DNA of 64,000 nt from Bacteroidota bacterium (GTDB taxonomy: Bacteria; Bacteroidota; Bacteroidia; Bacteroidales; Dysgonomonadaceae), in the NCBI GenBank assembly GCA_023424395.1, contig JAFADY010000007.1:1-64000 (forward strand). The letters are read 5' to 3'. A program made the position numbers and the translations under genes. This document shows positions 16,953 to 25,266 of the stretch, piece by piece. The number at the start of each line of letters is the position of its first letter. Position 1 is the stretch's first letter. The notes below the pieces were generated by a model. The model was not told the origin of the DNA, made no database searches, and saw nothing but the letters and a program-made list of their open reading frames with translations.

Positions 16953-18506
16953 CTACCTGAATTTATAATTAGTTCCGGGAACGGTGGTGAATGATATTTT
17001 CTTTAAATCCACCGCTTTGGCGCGATTGTCGAGCTCAGGTTCAATAGGCGATTTTTCTTTCAAATATTCTTCTAACACATCGTGTACGGTGTAGTCTTTT
17101 ACCGAAATTTTCTTCGCGTTTTTTAAACGGCAAAGCGTGGTTTTGGGGTCACCCTCGCGTATGCAAGCCGAAACGGTGTAAACATCATCTTTTTCGATGG
17201 GTTTGTTGCCCACTTTTATCGATAAAATTCTTCTCCCCTTGGGTTTCGACGTATCCAATTCCACCTGCATTCCCGAAAAACGCACCAACCAACCGCCGAA
17301 ACGCTCCGCAGAATTTTTCGCGAACACGTTGTTGGCTTCTTTTTCGAGCCATTCTTTCAGTTGTTTTCCGGTAACTTCGCCGGTTTTTACTTTTTCGTTT
17401 ACGGGTAACATGCACCAAATATCGTTTTTGCTTATGGGGGCGGGTTTATCGTCTTCGGGAACGATGGGGTAGCCGAACCGGAATCCGTTGGACAAAGAAA
17501 TATCCGCTCCGGTCTTCCACCGCATGGCATCGGTAATGAAATTGTCCATGGGCGTTTGCACCGGAATGTAGCGATAAAGCGGTGTTGTGGTGGTACCGGC
17601 CACTTTTTCCAACTCTTTTTGGTACGGTTTTTTAGCTTTGTCGATGATCTTTTGCAATTCTTTATCGGCGGGATATTTTTCGGGATCTACTTCAATGAGT
17701 TCGTAATCGTCCGAAACGAATTTACCTTCTTCGAAATTCAGTGTTAGTTTGCCTACAAACGAGCCGAATGCGCCCGGTTCGGTTACTTTGGCGTATTTGC
17801 CTTCGATGGGCTTTCGTATGCGCTCGTGCGTGTCGTTTCCGAGAATATAATCCACATCTTTGGCGATGAATTTGTTGGATAACGCCACTTGTTTGAAGAT
17901 ACCAATATGGGTGATAAGGAAAATCACGTCGGTTTTCTCTTCCTGTTTGAGTTTGGTAACAAGTTTTTTAACGCCATCGTCCAAATCGTTAAAAGCAATG
18001 CCTTTGCTGAATTTCGGGTTTTGCCGTTCGGGAATATCGGGATCATTCACGCCGATAAATCCGAGGCGGATACCTTCTATTTCCTTCACCCAATAAGGCG
18101 GAAAAAGATTTTTACCCGATTTTTCGTCTTTCATATTTTGCACGATCACCTGCGTTTGGTAATTTTTCATCACATTGAGCATGACATCTTTTCCGTACAC
18201 CACTTCCCAATTTCCGGGAATAAGCAGGTCGTAACCCATATTCCTCACAATGTCGGAAAAAATTTTTCCTTCGGAAAGGGCGGCATACCCGCTTCCCTGA
18301 ATCATATCTCCACCATCTACAATGATGGTTCTGTCGTGGTTAGCTTTTTTTTCCTTCTCGAAAAGCGTTTTAATGTGTGCCAATCCGCCTCTTTTTCGGA
18401 AAACGATCTTGCCGTTTTCAACAAAAAATTCCTGATGCGGGTCTATTTGCCCGTGAATATCGGCAGTTTGTAACACAGTGATGGATATAGTTTTATTTTT
18501 ACTCAT
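16953..18506 (-). CDS. Cytosolic metallophosphatase/5'-nucleotidase-family protein, SoxB-like active site
   Basis: 517 residues with no signal peptide. An N-terminal metallophosphatase domain (about 1-275): TADIHGQ (Asp16, His18), DGGDMIQGSG (Asp67), IPGNWEVVYG (Asn99, Trp100), ITHIG and LGNDTHER. A C-terminal 5'-nucleotidase domain follows (about 305-500: PMDNFITDAMRWKTGADISL, VRFSGMQVELD). The usual GNHE motif reads GNWE, with Trp replacing the catalytic His, as is typical of SoxB thiosulfohydrolases. No other sox genes are present. Export of SoxB is normal; this protein appears cytosolic, so true Sox function is doubtful. The substrate may be a nucleotide or other phosphoester. The lipoprotein gene at 18591 lies upstream on the same strand and may be cotranscribed. 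Confidence 0.75.
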   Translation of the reverse strand: MSKNKTISITVLQTADIHGQIDPHQEFFVENGKIVFRKRGGLAHIKTLFEKEKKANHDRTIIVDGGDMIQGSGYAALSEGKIFSDIVRNMGYDLLIPGNWEVVYGKDVMLNVMKNYQTQVIVQNMKDEKSGKNLFPPYWVKEIEGIRLGFIGVNDPDIPERQNPKFSKGIAFNDLDDGVKKLVTKLKQEEKTDVIFLITHIGIFKQVALSNKFIAKDVDYILGNDTHERIRKPIEGKYAKVTEPGAFGSFVGKLTLNFEEGKFVSDDYELIEVDPEKYPADKELQKIIDKAKKPYQKELEKVAGTTTTPLYRYIPVQTPMDNFITDAMRWKTGADISLSNGFRFGYPIVPEDDKPAPISKNDIWCMLPVNEKVKTGEVTGKQLKEWLEKEANNVFAKNSAERFGGWLVRFSGMQVELDTSKPKGRRILSIKVGNKPIEKDDVYTVSACIREGDPKTTLCRLKNAKKISVKDYTVHDVLEEYLKEKSPIEPELDNRAKAVDLKKISFTTVPGTNYKFR

Positions 18507-18590
18507 AATGTTGTTTGTTAGTAAAATAGAACCGTTTCCGAACGGAAAATGTTCGAAAAAAATAGTGTTTACCGAGGATAAAAGAGGAGA

Positions 18591-19688
18591 TTACGGATGA
18601 ATGTTCAATGTTTCGCCCGTTTTGAGTACGCTTCCTAACTGCGGATTCCATTGCTTAAGCTGCTCCACAGAACAATTGTATTGTCGGGAAATTGAATAGA
18701 GGGTTTCGCCCATTTTTACGGTGTGCTGAACGATAGAGGTCGTAGTAGAATCCTGCTGCACGGTTTGCACAACCGGTTTGGGAACCGAAAGCGTATCGGG
18801 GCGCGTTACCGCCTGAAATACGATGTTGTTTATGCTGTCTTGTTCCTGCTCTTGCGTATCGACGTTTCGTTGAGGCAATTGCGGGTTTTTTGTAGAATCG
18901 GTTTGAACGATAATAATTTGTTCCGATTCCTGTTCCTCGGCCAATACTTCGGCTACTTCGGCCGATTTTTCGTTTTGAATAATAGGATTTTGTTCGGCTT
19001 TATCGGGCGTTACGGTGGGAACCGAAGGTTTTTGCGGCTCTTTTTTCGCCGTAGCAGGTTCGTAAGCGTTAAATTCTTTTCCGTTGCGTTTGGAGCGGCG
19101 TGGTTTTTTGGCTGTTTTTGTCGCAACTTGTTTCGATTCATCTACTACTGCACGCGCCATTTGTTCGCCTTCAATTACGCGTCCTCCTCTTAAATAACGC
19201 GAAGCATAATATTGCTCGGTTGATTTTGATACAATTACGCCCCGGCTTGTAGATGCGTGAATAAAATCGAATTCTCCGTTTCGTTTTACATCCGTAACAA
19301 TTCCCACGTGCCCCACGCGCCCGTTTCTGCTGCGGCCTTCAAAGAAAACCAAATCGCCTTTTTTTAGCTCTTCCTTTCTTCTAATTGTAGGCACTTGTTC
19401 GTCTTGTCCCGATGAACTCGGACTTAAATTGAATCCGAATTTCTTGAAAACAAATGAAGTATATCCTGAACAATCGAATGAGTTTGGCCCTCTTGAAGCA
19501 TATCGGTACGGCTTTCCAATGTATTTTCGTCCGTATTGAATAACTTCGTCTTGTAAGTTTGTGGAGGCTTTATTGGAGACAGAGCTTCTTCCCGCTCCGC
19601 AGGAGGCTAATGTTACTGTTACGAGAATGAGTAATGCGAGTTTTTTGTACACGACTTTTCGAATCTTGAATCGTTTGATTTTCCGCAT
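18591..19688 (-). CDS. NlpC/P60 cysteine peptidase lipoprotein with C-terminal LysM
   Basis: 365 residues from ATG 19688. Signal peptide with lipobox LASC (Cys30). NlpC/P60 domain at about 45-165 with catalytic Cys73 (FDCSGYTSF), His127 (VGHVGIV) and His144 (FIHAST): it cuts peptidoglycan stem peptides. A long low-complexity Glu/Gln/Pro/Lys-rich linker runs from about 175 to 315, then a LysM domain (HTVKMGETLYSISRQYNCS) anchors to glycan. The promoter -7 element at 19697-19690 abuts this ATG. If it is the real promoter, translation more likely begins at GTG 19652, which gives a compact lipoprotein signal (YKKLALLILVTVTLASC). Confidence 0.9.
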   Translation of the reverse strand: MRKIKRFKIRKVVYKKLALLILVTVTLASCGAGRSSVSNKASTNLQDEVIQYGRKYIGKPYRYASRGPNSFDCSGYTSFVFKKFGFNLSPSSSGQDEQVPTIRRKEELKKGDLVFFEGRSRNGRVGHVGIVTDVKRNGEFDFIHASTSRGVIVSKSTEQYYASRYLRGGRVIEGEQMARAVVDESKQVATKTAKKPRRSKRNGKEFNAYEPATAKKEPQKPSVPTVTPDKAEQNPIIQNEKSAEVAEVLAEEQESEQIIIVQTDSTKNPQLPQRNVDTQEQEQDSINNIVFQAVTRPDTLSVPKPVVQTVQQDSTTTSIVQHTVKMGETLYSISRQYNCSVEQLKQWNPQLGSVLKTGETLNIHP

Positions 19689-19689
19689 G

Positions 19690-19697
19690 CAAAAGTA
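19690..19697 (-). promoter_or_regulatory. -7 element before the NlpC/P60 gene
   Basis: Minus strand TACTTTTG matches TAnnTTTG. Its position right next to ATG 19688 argues for the downstream GTG start at 19652, or for a leaderless start. Confidence 0.4.
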
Positions 19698-19780
19698 GGG
19701 AAAATCAGATTGATAATCGAACCCTTGCCTTCAATTTTAACAATATATAGAGATTATTTAGGTATTCAATTTTTCGGTAG

Positions 19781-19810
19781 TTGAAATGATAATGAATTTT
19801 AGTACTTTTG
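19781..19810 (+). promoter_or_regulatory. Promoter of the HAD phosphatase gene
   Basis: TTG at 19781-19783, a 19-base spacer, and TACTTTTG at 19803-19810 (full match). ATG follows at 19830. Confidence 0.65.
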
Positions 19811-19829
19811 AACTAATAAAGAAAAAACT

Positions 19830-20432
19830 ATGGAACAACTTAAAAACATCATTTTTGATTTCGGCGGAGTATTAATCGATTGGAATCCCGAATATCTGTA
19901 CAAAAAAGTGTTTAATACGGAAGAGGAAATGAATTATTTCCTCGAAAATGTGTGTACTTATAAATGGAATGTGTTGCAGGATGCCGGACGTCCTATTGCT
20001 GTTGCAACTGCCGAAAAGCAGGCCGAATTTCCTGATTACAAAGATGAGATTGCTATGTATTACGGCCGTTGGGATGAAATGTTGGGCGGCGAAATCGCTG
20101 AAAATACCCGATTGGTAAAGCCGTTGAGCGAAAAATACAATACCTACGGATTAACCAATTGGTCTGCCGAAACCATTCCCGTGGCGATTGAGCGCTATGA
20201 GTTTTTCAAGTACTTGAAAGGAATTGTGGTTTCGGGAGATGAAAAACTCATAAAACCCGATAAAAAACTGTACCAAGTTTTAATTGCCCGATATGGAATT
20301 AATCCCGCCCAATCGCTTTTTATAGATGATAATGCTGCAAATATTCAAGCGGCACGAGAATTGGGATTTCAGGTTATACTTTATACTTCGGGAATGGATT
20401 TGGAGAAAGAATTGACGAAGTTGAAAGTGTGA
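19830..20432 (+). CDS. HAD-superfamily phosphatase (HAD-IA, YihX-like)
   Basis: 200 residues, cytosolic. Motif I is IIFDFGGVLIDWNP (nucleophile Asp10; the usual second Asp of DxD is Gly, as in the YihX group), motif II is the Ser/Thr region TNWS, motif III is the Lys in LIKPDKKLY, and motif IV is LFIDDNAANI. A small alpha-helical cap lies between motifs I and II (about 18-90). The substrate is probably a sugar phosphate or other small phosphate ester, but nothing in the context fixes it. It stands alone, with its own promoter, and is followed by a heptamer-repeat hairpin and the convergent amidase gene. Confidence 0.85.
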   Translation: MEQLKNIIFDFGGVLIDWNPEYLYKKVFNTEEEMNYFLENVCTYKWNVLQDAGRPIAVATAEKQAEFPDYKDEIAMYYGRWDEMLGGEIAENTRLVKPLSEKYNTYGLTNWSAETIPVAIERYEFFKYLKGIVVSGDEKLIKPDKKLYQVLIARYGINPAQSLFIDDNAANIQAARELGFQVILYTSGMDLEKELTKLKV

Positions 20433-20440
20433 AGTAATGA

Positions 20441-20500
20441 GTTATGAGTTCCAAACTTCCTGACATCTAACTCATAACTCATAACTTATAACTTATAACT
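20441..20500. repeat. Inverted repeat plus heptamer array, unit AACTYAT (four copies)
   Basis: GTTATGAGTT (20441-20450) pairs with AACTCATAAC (20469-20478). From 20469 the sequence repeats AACTCAT, AACTCAT, AACTTAT, AACTTAT and a partial AACT. It occupies the spacer between two convergent genes and could also act as a terminator hairpin. Confidence 0.7.
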
Positions 20501-21509
20501 ATTCCACCACTCTCTCATAATCTTTCACAAAAGCGCTTGTGAGCCAATTAGCAATAGCCTGTCGGTTGTTGGGGTTGAGAATGCGTTCGCGGTCGAGCGT
20601 GTTTTGAAAATTTCCTATTTCGAGCATGACCGATGGTGGCGCAAAATGGCGCAGAACGTACAGATCACGATGGCTCACATTACCGATAAATCCACGTCCC
20701 GGCTGATGTTTTTTATATTGTGCCATAATTTCGTTTCGCAACGTGTAAGATGTGAGGCGGCTTTGCGGGTTGTCGGCGTAATAAAAAAACAGGTCTATTT
20801 GCTCTTTAGGACTGCGGCTGTCGATATGTAACTCAATGGCGCGCACATATTTGAATGTATTTTTATCGCGCCGGTACAACTCATTCACTTTATCCACCCG
20901 TTGGCGAAGCCTATCCACTTGCGATTTAGGAATGGGGTCGCCAAGTGCCGTTTCAAAGTTGGTGTCGGTAAGCATGCGTTCATCGCGAATGCCGTCAAAT
21001 TCATCCTGAATTATTACGTAAACAGTTGCTCCTTGTTGCATGAGATTTCGGGCGAGGCGTAGCGAGAAATCGTAATTGTACTCATCTTCATGTAGTTCGA
21101 TCCCATTTATACGCGTAATGGCGCCCGGGTCGGGGCCGCCATGCCCGCTCACAATATAAAAGCACGCGTCTTTCAAATAATCGGATTCGATGAGGATATC
21201 TTTGTATTTTTCCCCGAAAATTTTCGGGTCTGTCGGCTGATATGTTGGCCCGGCAGGCGGATATACATCGCCCGGGTGGAGTGGAGGAATCAAATAAACC
21301 GTTCCTAATTCCAATCCGCCTTCAGCATTCAGTCTGTCAGTATTCATATTTCGGAATTCCAGAACATAAGTAGTGTCGATGCGGTTCCACCGGCGGAGGA
21401 AAGATAAAATTCCGTCTCCTTCAATGGGATAAGCCATGTCCTGAGCGAAAACCGAAAAAGAAACCGTGAAAAATGTGATAACCGTGAAAAGAATATGTCG
21501 TAATTTCAT
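20499..21509 (-). CDS. N-acetylmuramoyl-L-alanine amidase, Amidase_3 family, exported
   Basis: About 336 residues from ATG 21509; a longer in-frame start at 21533 overlaps the -7 element. Signal peptide KLRHILFTVITFFTVSFSVF ending at AQ. The Amidase_3 domain fills about residues 115-335. Zinc ligands are suggested by SGHGGPDPGA (His), the Glu in ELHEDEYNYD and the His in AIELHIDS, and the general-base Glu by VMLEIGNFQN. It should cleave the lactyl-peptide bond of peptidoglycan in the periplasm, during cell separation or remodelling. The N-terminal 90 residues (EGDGILSFLRRWNRID and following) are an extension I do not recognise. Confidence 0.85.
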   Translation of the reverse strand: MKLRHILFTVITFFTVSFSVFAQDMAYPIEGDGILSFLRRWNRIDTTYVLEFRNMNTDRLNAEGGLELGTVYLIPPLHPGDVYPPAGPTYQPTDPKIFGEKYKDILIESDYLKDACFYIVSGHGGPDPGAITRINGIELHEDEYNYDFSLRLARNLMQQGATVYVIIQDEFDGIRDERMLTDTNFETALGDPIPKSQVDRLRQRVDKVNELYRRDKNTFKYVRAIELHIDSRSPKEQIDLFFYYADNPQSRLTSYTLRNEIMAQYKKHQPGRGFIGNVSHRDLYVLRHFAPPSVMLEIGNFQNTLDRERILNPNNRQAIANWLTSAFVKDYERVVE

Positions 21510-21530
21510 AAAATACTTATTTGCTGAATG

Positions 21531-21538
21531 CAAAAATA
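21531..21538 (-). promoter_or_regulatory. -7 element of the amidase gene
   Basis: Minus strand TATTTTTG, 21 bases before ATG 21509. It supports the shorter start. Confidence 0.45.
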
Positions 21539-21622
21539 GAGAAAATACCCTTTAAGATAAGAGTTGTAGAAAACAATAAGACATTTTAACTTTTTTGTGG
21601 TGTAAATACAAAATTTTACCCG

Positions 21623-21630
21623 TATCTTTG
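21623..21630 (+). promoter_or_regulatory. -7 element for the metK leader transcript
   Basis: TATCTTTG matches TAnnTTTG. A TTTG at 21594-21597 is 25 bases upstream, slightly far. Transcription would begin near 21636, just before the riboswitch-like element. Confidence 0.5.
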
Positions 21631-21646
21631 CACTCGATTAAACAAT

Positions 21647-21692
21647 GTGGACAGATTTGAACTGCTTGCAACCACAGAAAAAAATGCTAAAA
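21647..21692 (+). ncRNA. SAM-II riboswitch candidate upstream of metK
   Basis: GTGG (21647-21650) pairs with CCAC (21672-21675). The loop contains GATTTG (21654-21659) and GCTTGCAA (21664-21671), and the 3' part is A-rich and ends GCTAAAA (21686-21692). This order (GUGG, GAUUU, GCUUGCA, CCAC, A-rich, GCUAAAA) is the hallmark of the SAM-II (metA) riboswitch of Alphaproteobacteria and Bacteroidota. The pseudoknot pairing between the GCUU loop and the A-rich 3' strand is weaker here than in the examples I remember. Being upstream of S-adenosylmethionine synthetase fits. It is about 276 bases from the metK ATG, so translational blocking of metK directly is unlikely. Confidence 0.65.
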
Positions 21693-21696
21693 CGCC

Positions 21697-21717
21697 CGAC
21701 TTTTCTCGTCGTTTTTT
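21697..21717 (+). terminator. Possible attenuator hairpin after the SAM-II element
   Basis: CGAC (21697-21700) pairs with GTCG (21708-21711) and is followed by six T. AAAA from the end of the riboswitch could extend the stem by pairing with the T-run. Short stem, so tentative. Confidence 0.35.
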
Positions 21718-21795
21718 CTGCGCAACACTTTTTTCTATCCTCCTTTGTTTACAAACATTTTTTATTAATCACAAACCAATATCAAAGGTTAAGAT

Positions 21796-21830
21796 ATTTA
21801 CGATTTTAGATTTATGAATTACGATTGCTA
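21796..21830. repeat. Degenerate heptamer array in the metK leader, unit ATTTACG
   Basis: ATTTACG, ATTTTAG, ATTTATG, AATTACG, ATTGCTA in direct succession. The rest of the 21510-21968 spacer holds the riboswitch candidate and no further ORF that I trust. Confidence 0.6.
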
Positions 21831-21968
21831 AAAATCGCGTTTCCCAAATTCGAGAAAATCGATGTCGGAAAAGGAAAAAAGCGCTTCAGTTTAAGTGTCT
21901 GACAGTCTAAATTCCTATCAATCTAAATGTCTTTTATCTTTGTTCTTGGCTCTATTATCTCAACACAG

Positions 21969-23273
21969 ATGAATTATTTATTTACCTCCGAGTCGGTGTC
22001 TGAAGGGCACCCCGATAAAGTAGCCGATCAGATATCGGATGCTTTGCTTGACGAGTTTTTGGCGTACGACCCAAACTCGAAAGTAGCTTGCGAAACGCTT
22101 GTGACAACCGGACAGGTTGTGTTGGCGGGAGAAGTTAAATCAAATACGTATGTAGATGTGGCCGAAGTGGCGCGCAAAGTAATTGCCGACATCGGTTACA
22201 CAAAAAGCGAATATCGGTTTGAAGCGCAATCATGCGGCGTTTTTTCGAGCATTCACGAGCAGTCCGACGATATTAACCGAGGTGTCGATCAGAAAGAAGA
22301 TCCTATGGATCAAGGCGCCGGTGATCAGGGAATGATGTTCGGCTATGCCACCAACGAAACCGATAACTACATGCCGCTTTCGCTCGATTTGAGCCACGCA
22401 CTGTTGCAGGAATTGGCTTTCATCCGAAAAAATGAATTGCACCTGATGCCGTATCTTCGTCCCGATTCAAAATCGCAGGTTACTATAGAATATTCCGAAG
22501 ACGGAACTCCGTTGCGCATTGATACTATTGTGATCTCTACGCAACACGACGAGTTTGAACAACCGAAAGACGATAGCCGCGAAGCTGCCCGCAAAGCCGA
22601 TGAGGAAATGCGTTCGCGCATTGAGTTGGATGTTCGCAAAATTCTTATCCCGCGTGTTCAGGCGCAGTACAAACGCCGCAAAGATGTGCACAAACTTTTT
22701 GAAGGAAACATAAAATACCACGTGAATCCCACCGGAAAATTCGTTATCGGCGGGCCGCACGGCGATACCGGCTTAACGGGTCGCAAAATAATTGTGGACA
22801 CCTACGGCGGAAAAGCTTCGCATGGTGGTGGCGCGTTTTCGGGAAAAGACCCATCCAAAGTGGATCGTTCGGCAGCTTATGCTGCACGACATATTGCGAA
22901 AAACTTGGTTGCGGCAGGTGTTTCTTCCGAAGTATTGATTCAGGTTTCTTACGCTATCGGCGTTGCCGAACCGATGAATATTTACGTAAACACGTACGGC
23001 AAAAACACCGTGAATCTTTCAGATGCCGAAATTGCCGAAAAAGTGAGATATTTGTTCGATATGCGCCCGAAAGCTATTGAGCAACGTCTGAAGCTTCGTA
23101 ATCCGATTTATCTTGAAACGGCTTCGTACGGGCACATGGGGCGCGAACCGCAAACCATTACGAAGAAATTCGAATCGCGTTACATGCCCGAGCCCGTTGT
23201 CAAAGAAGTGGAACTGTTTACGTGGGAAAAACTCGATTATGTAGATAGAATCAAAGAAGCTTTTGGGTTATAA
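21969..23273 (+). CDS. metK: S-adenosylmethionine synthetase
   Basis: 434 residues from ATG 21969; the 14-residue upstream extension is not family-like. Starts NYLFTSESVSEGHPDKVADQ, with the ATP-binding His-Pro-Asp, GAGDQGMMFGYA near residue 115 and the GGGAFSGKDPSKVDRSAAY signature near 295. It makes SAM from methionine and ATP in the cytoplasm. The length, slightly above the approximately 384 residues of E. coli MetK, is typical of Bacteroidota because of an insert with charged residues around 195-225. A long leader with a SAM-II candidate suggests feedback by its product. It ends six bases before the convergent pssA gene. Confidence 0.95.
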   Translation: MNYLFTSESVSEGHPDKVADQISDALLDEFLAYDPNSKVACETLVTTGQVVLAGEVKSNTYVDVAEVARKVIADIGYTKSEYRFEAQSCGVFSSIHEQSDDINRGVDQKEDPMDQGAGDQGMMFGYATNETDNYMPLSLDLSHALLQELAFIRKNELHLMPYLRPDSKSQVTIEYSEDGTPLRIDTIVISTQHDEFEQPKDDSREAARKADEEMRSRIELDVRKILIPRVQAQYKRRKDVHKLFEGNIKYHVNPTGKFVIGGPHGDTGLTGRKIIVDTYGGKASHGGGAFSGKDPSKVDRSAAYAARHIAKNLVAAGVSSEVLIQVSYAIGVAEPMNIYVNTYGKNTVNLSDAEIAEKVRYLFDMRPKAIEQRLKLRNPIYLETASYGHMGREPQTITKKFESRYMPEPVVKEVELFTWEKLDYVDRIKEAFGL

Positions 23274-23279
23274 TCGATC

Positions 23280-23981
23280 TTAACGTGTTTTTTCGGGAGA
23301 GAAAAGGGAAATGGCAATATAAGCCAGCATTCCCCAAGCAATTCCGATAATTCCCCAAAGCGATACGAAGGCAATTATTAGCACTATGAGCAGTAATTGC
23401 CTTTCGTTGCCTTTTAATTTCAGGCTTTTTATTTTAAAGGAGAACAAAGGAATTTCCGAAAGCATAAGCGCCGAAAGTACTAAGAGGAACCCAACGGTTG
23501 TGTAGAACAAACTCTCGTTGAGAATGCTTAAATGCCTGATACCGTAGCAATAACTTACCCAAAATAAAGCATTAGCAGGTGTAGGCAAGCCGAGGAAATG
23601 ATTGGTTTGCCTCTCGTCGAGATTGAATTTTGCCAGTCTGTAAGCTGAAAATACGGCAATAAGAAATGCCAAATACGGAATTATATTTTGCAAAGGCAAA
23701 AACAGATCGGGTAAAGCGCTGCGCTCGCGCAATAAAATAAACAAGGCGGAAGCCGGAGCTACGCCGAAGCTTACCAAATCGGCAAGGGAATCGAGTTCTA
23801 CTCCCAATCTCGATTGAACGCCCAACGCGCGGGCTGCAAGTCCATCGAAGAAATCGAAACCGGCAGCTACGATAACCCAAATCACCACTCCTAAAAAGTT
23901 CCCTTGAAAAGCCATTGTGATGGCAACGCATCCCGAAAACAAGTTGGCAAGTGTGATAATATTTGGAATTTGCTTACGCAT
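23280..23981 (-). CDS. pssA: CDP-diacylglycerol-serine O-phosphatidyltransferase
   Basis: 233 residues, integral membrane. Carries the complete CDP-alcohol phosphotransferase motif: Asp46-Gly47, Ala50-Arg51, Gly60, Asp64 and Asp68. It joins CDP-diacylglycerol and serine to make phosphatidylserine. The next gene upstream on the same strand, psd, decarboxylates that product, so the pair makes phosphatidylethanolamine. Last gene of the minus-strand run ompH-murI-cvpA-psd-pssA, five bases after psd. Confidence 0.92.
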   Translation of the reverse strand: MRKQIPNIITLANLFSGCVAITMAFQGNFLGVVIWVIVAAGFDFFDGLAARALGVQSRLGVELDSLADLVSFGVAPASALFILLRERSALPDLFLPLQNIIPYLAFLIAVFSAYRLAKFNLDERQTNHFLGLPTPANALFWVSYCYGIRHLSILNESLFYTTVGFLLVLSALMLSEIPLFSFKIKSLKLKGNERQLLLIVLIIAFVSLWGIIGIAWGMLAYIAISLFSPEKTR

Positions 23982-23986
23982 AATAT

Positions 23987-24658
23987 TTAATCTATTTTTT
24001 GCGGCAAATGCGCCAGAAAGGTCTGATTGGCGCGCACTTCATCACCCATTTGAACCAAAATTTCACTATCGACCGGAAGAAAAACATCCATTCTCGAGCC
24101 GAGTTTGATGAATCCCAACGGAGAACCGATGTGGTACTCTTCCCCTTCGTTTACATAAGTTACAATTCTTCGCGCTACCGCGCCGGCGATTTGCTTGGTA
24201 AGAATTTTATGGTTATCCGGCGTTTCGATGAGGATATTCGTGTGTTCGTTTTCAGTACTCGATTTTGGTAAAAATGCAGCATGAAAATTGCCGTCTAAAT
24301 GAGATAGGTGAATTATTTTTCCTGTTACAGGCATCCAATTGGAATGCGCGTTGAAAAACGACATGAAAATGGAGATCTGAATGCGTTCATCGTCAAAAAA
24401 CTTACCCTCAAAAACTTTTTCGATTGCTACCACTTTCCCGTCTGTAGGAGAATTCACCATTCCCAGAAGATCACCTTTATAAACGCGGGTGGGTTTTTTA
24501 TAAAAGTTAAGCATCATAGCATACAACAGCACGGAAATGCCAAAAATTGCCAGCGTAAAAATGGTGCCGGGTAAAAAATAAAAAAACAGTGCATTTATCA
24601 CAGCCATGATGATAAACGTAACGATCAGATTTGTCTTCCCTTCTTTATGTATAAGCAT
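23987..24658 (-). CDS. psd: Phosphatidylserine decarboxylase
   Basis: 223 residues, the short proenzyme form. One N-terminal membrane region (about 10-50), then the catalytic domain with NSPTDGKVVAIE, FMSFFNAHSNWMPVTG and NFHAAFLPKSSTENEHT. The self-cleavage site is LGSRMDVFLP: cleavage between Gly187 and Ser188 creates the pyruvoyl group. It converts phosphatidylserine to phosphatidylethanolamine at the inner membrane. Two-base gap to cvpA upstream and five bases to pssA downstream show an operon. Confidence 0.93.
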   Translation of the reverse strand: MLIHKEGKTNLIVTFIIMAVINALFFYFLPGTIFTLAIFGISVLLYAMMLNFYKKPTRVYKGDLLGMVNSPTDGKVVAIEKVFEGKFFDDERIQISIFMSFFNAHSNWMPVTGKIIHLSHLDGNFHAAFLPKSSTENEHTNILIETPDNHKILTKQIAGAVARRIVTYVNEGEEYHIGSPLGFIKLGSRMDVFLPVDSEILVQMGDEVRANQTFLAHLPQKID

Positions 24659-24660
24659 TG

Positions 24661-25263
24661 TCAGTTTGGATCGGTTTCAAAATATCTGTCTTGGAAGGCG
24701 GAATCCACCTGGGCAGCTTTTGGTTGATTTTCTTCTATCTGTTCACGATAATTTTCCGGGACGTATTTTTCAAAGGTTTCTTTATTGAGATACGGCACAA
24801 TAGCCGGGACAACGGCCTGCACTTTTTCGTAAAAAAATGAATTTTCTTTGATTTCCGGCTTGATGATGCGTTGTTGCGAATCAAGCATCAACACTAAATT
24901 GAGCAGCAGGCTTAATACGATCATGGTGGTTGCTAACGCAATAATGCTTCCCAATAACCGATTAATAAAGTTGAGATTGACCACTTTGAACAAACCCTGT
25001 ATTACCCCGGCAATAAGAGAAATAACCAAAGCTATACCCATGAAAGCGATGATATAAGACAATACTGTAGCCACATTGGGCGACATATTTTCAAAAAAGT
25101 TTTGCAGTTCGGGCAGGATAATTCTCGCGAGTCTTCCACCGAAAACTGCGGCAAGTATTACGGTTACCAATCCCGCCAGTTGCATAACCAGCCCTTTTCT
25201 GTAGCCGTTGAAAAACGCTACGAGCAGGGCAATAACAATTACTATATCGAACCAGTTCATCAT
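24661..25263 (-). CDS. cvpA: CvpA-family membrane protein
   Basis: 200 residues with four N-terminal membrane helices (about 1-120). Starts MNWFDIVIVIALLVAFFNGY-KGL, the CvpA signature, with an acidic C-terminal tail (residues 140-200, KEIFEKYVPENY-like). ATG 25263 and ATG 25260 are adjacent; either could be used. The family was named for colicin V production and has been linked to cell-envelope integrity; its molecular role is unclear. It sits between murI (3 bases upstream) and psd (2 bases downstream). Confidence 0.85.
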   Translation of the reverse strand: MMNWFDIVIVIALLVAFFNGYRKGLVMQLAGLVTVILAAVFGGRLARIILPELQNFFENMSPNVATVLSYIIAFMGIALVISLIAGVIQGLFKVVNLNFINRLLGSIIALATTMIVLSLLLNLVLMLDSQQRIIKPEIKENSFFYEKVQAVVPAIVPYLNKETFEKYVPENYREQIEENQPKAAQVDSAFQDRYFETDPN

Positions 25264-25266
25264 TTT

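Noticed and set aside
17889..18473. Plus-strand ORF of 194 codons inside the SoxB-like gene
   Set aside because: Antisense shadow; the minus-strand protein has clear metallophosphatase motifs.
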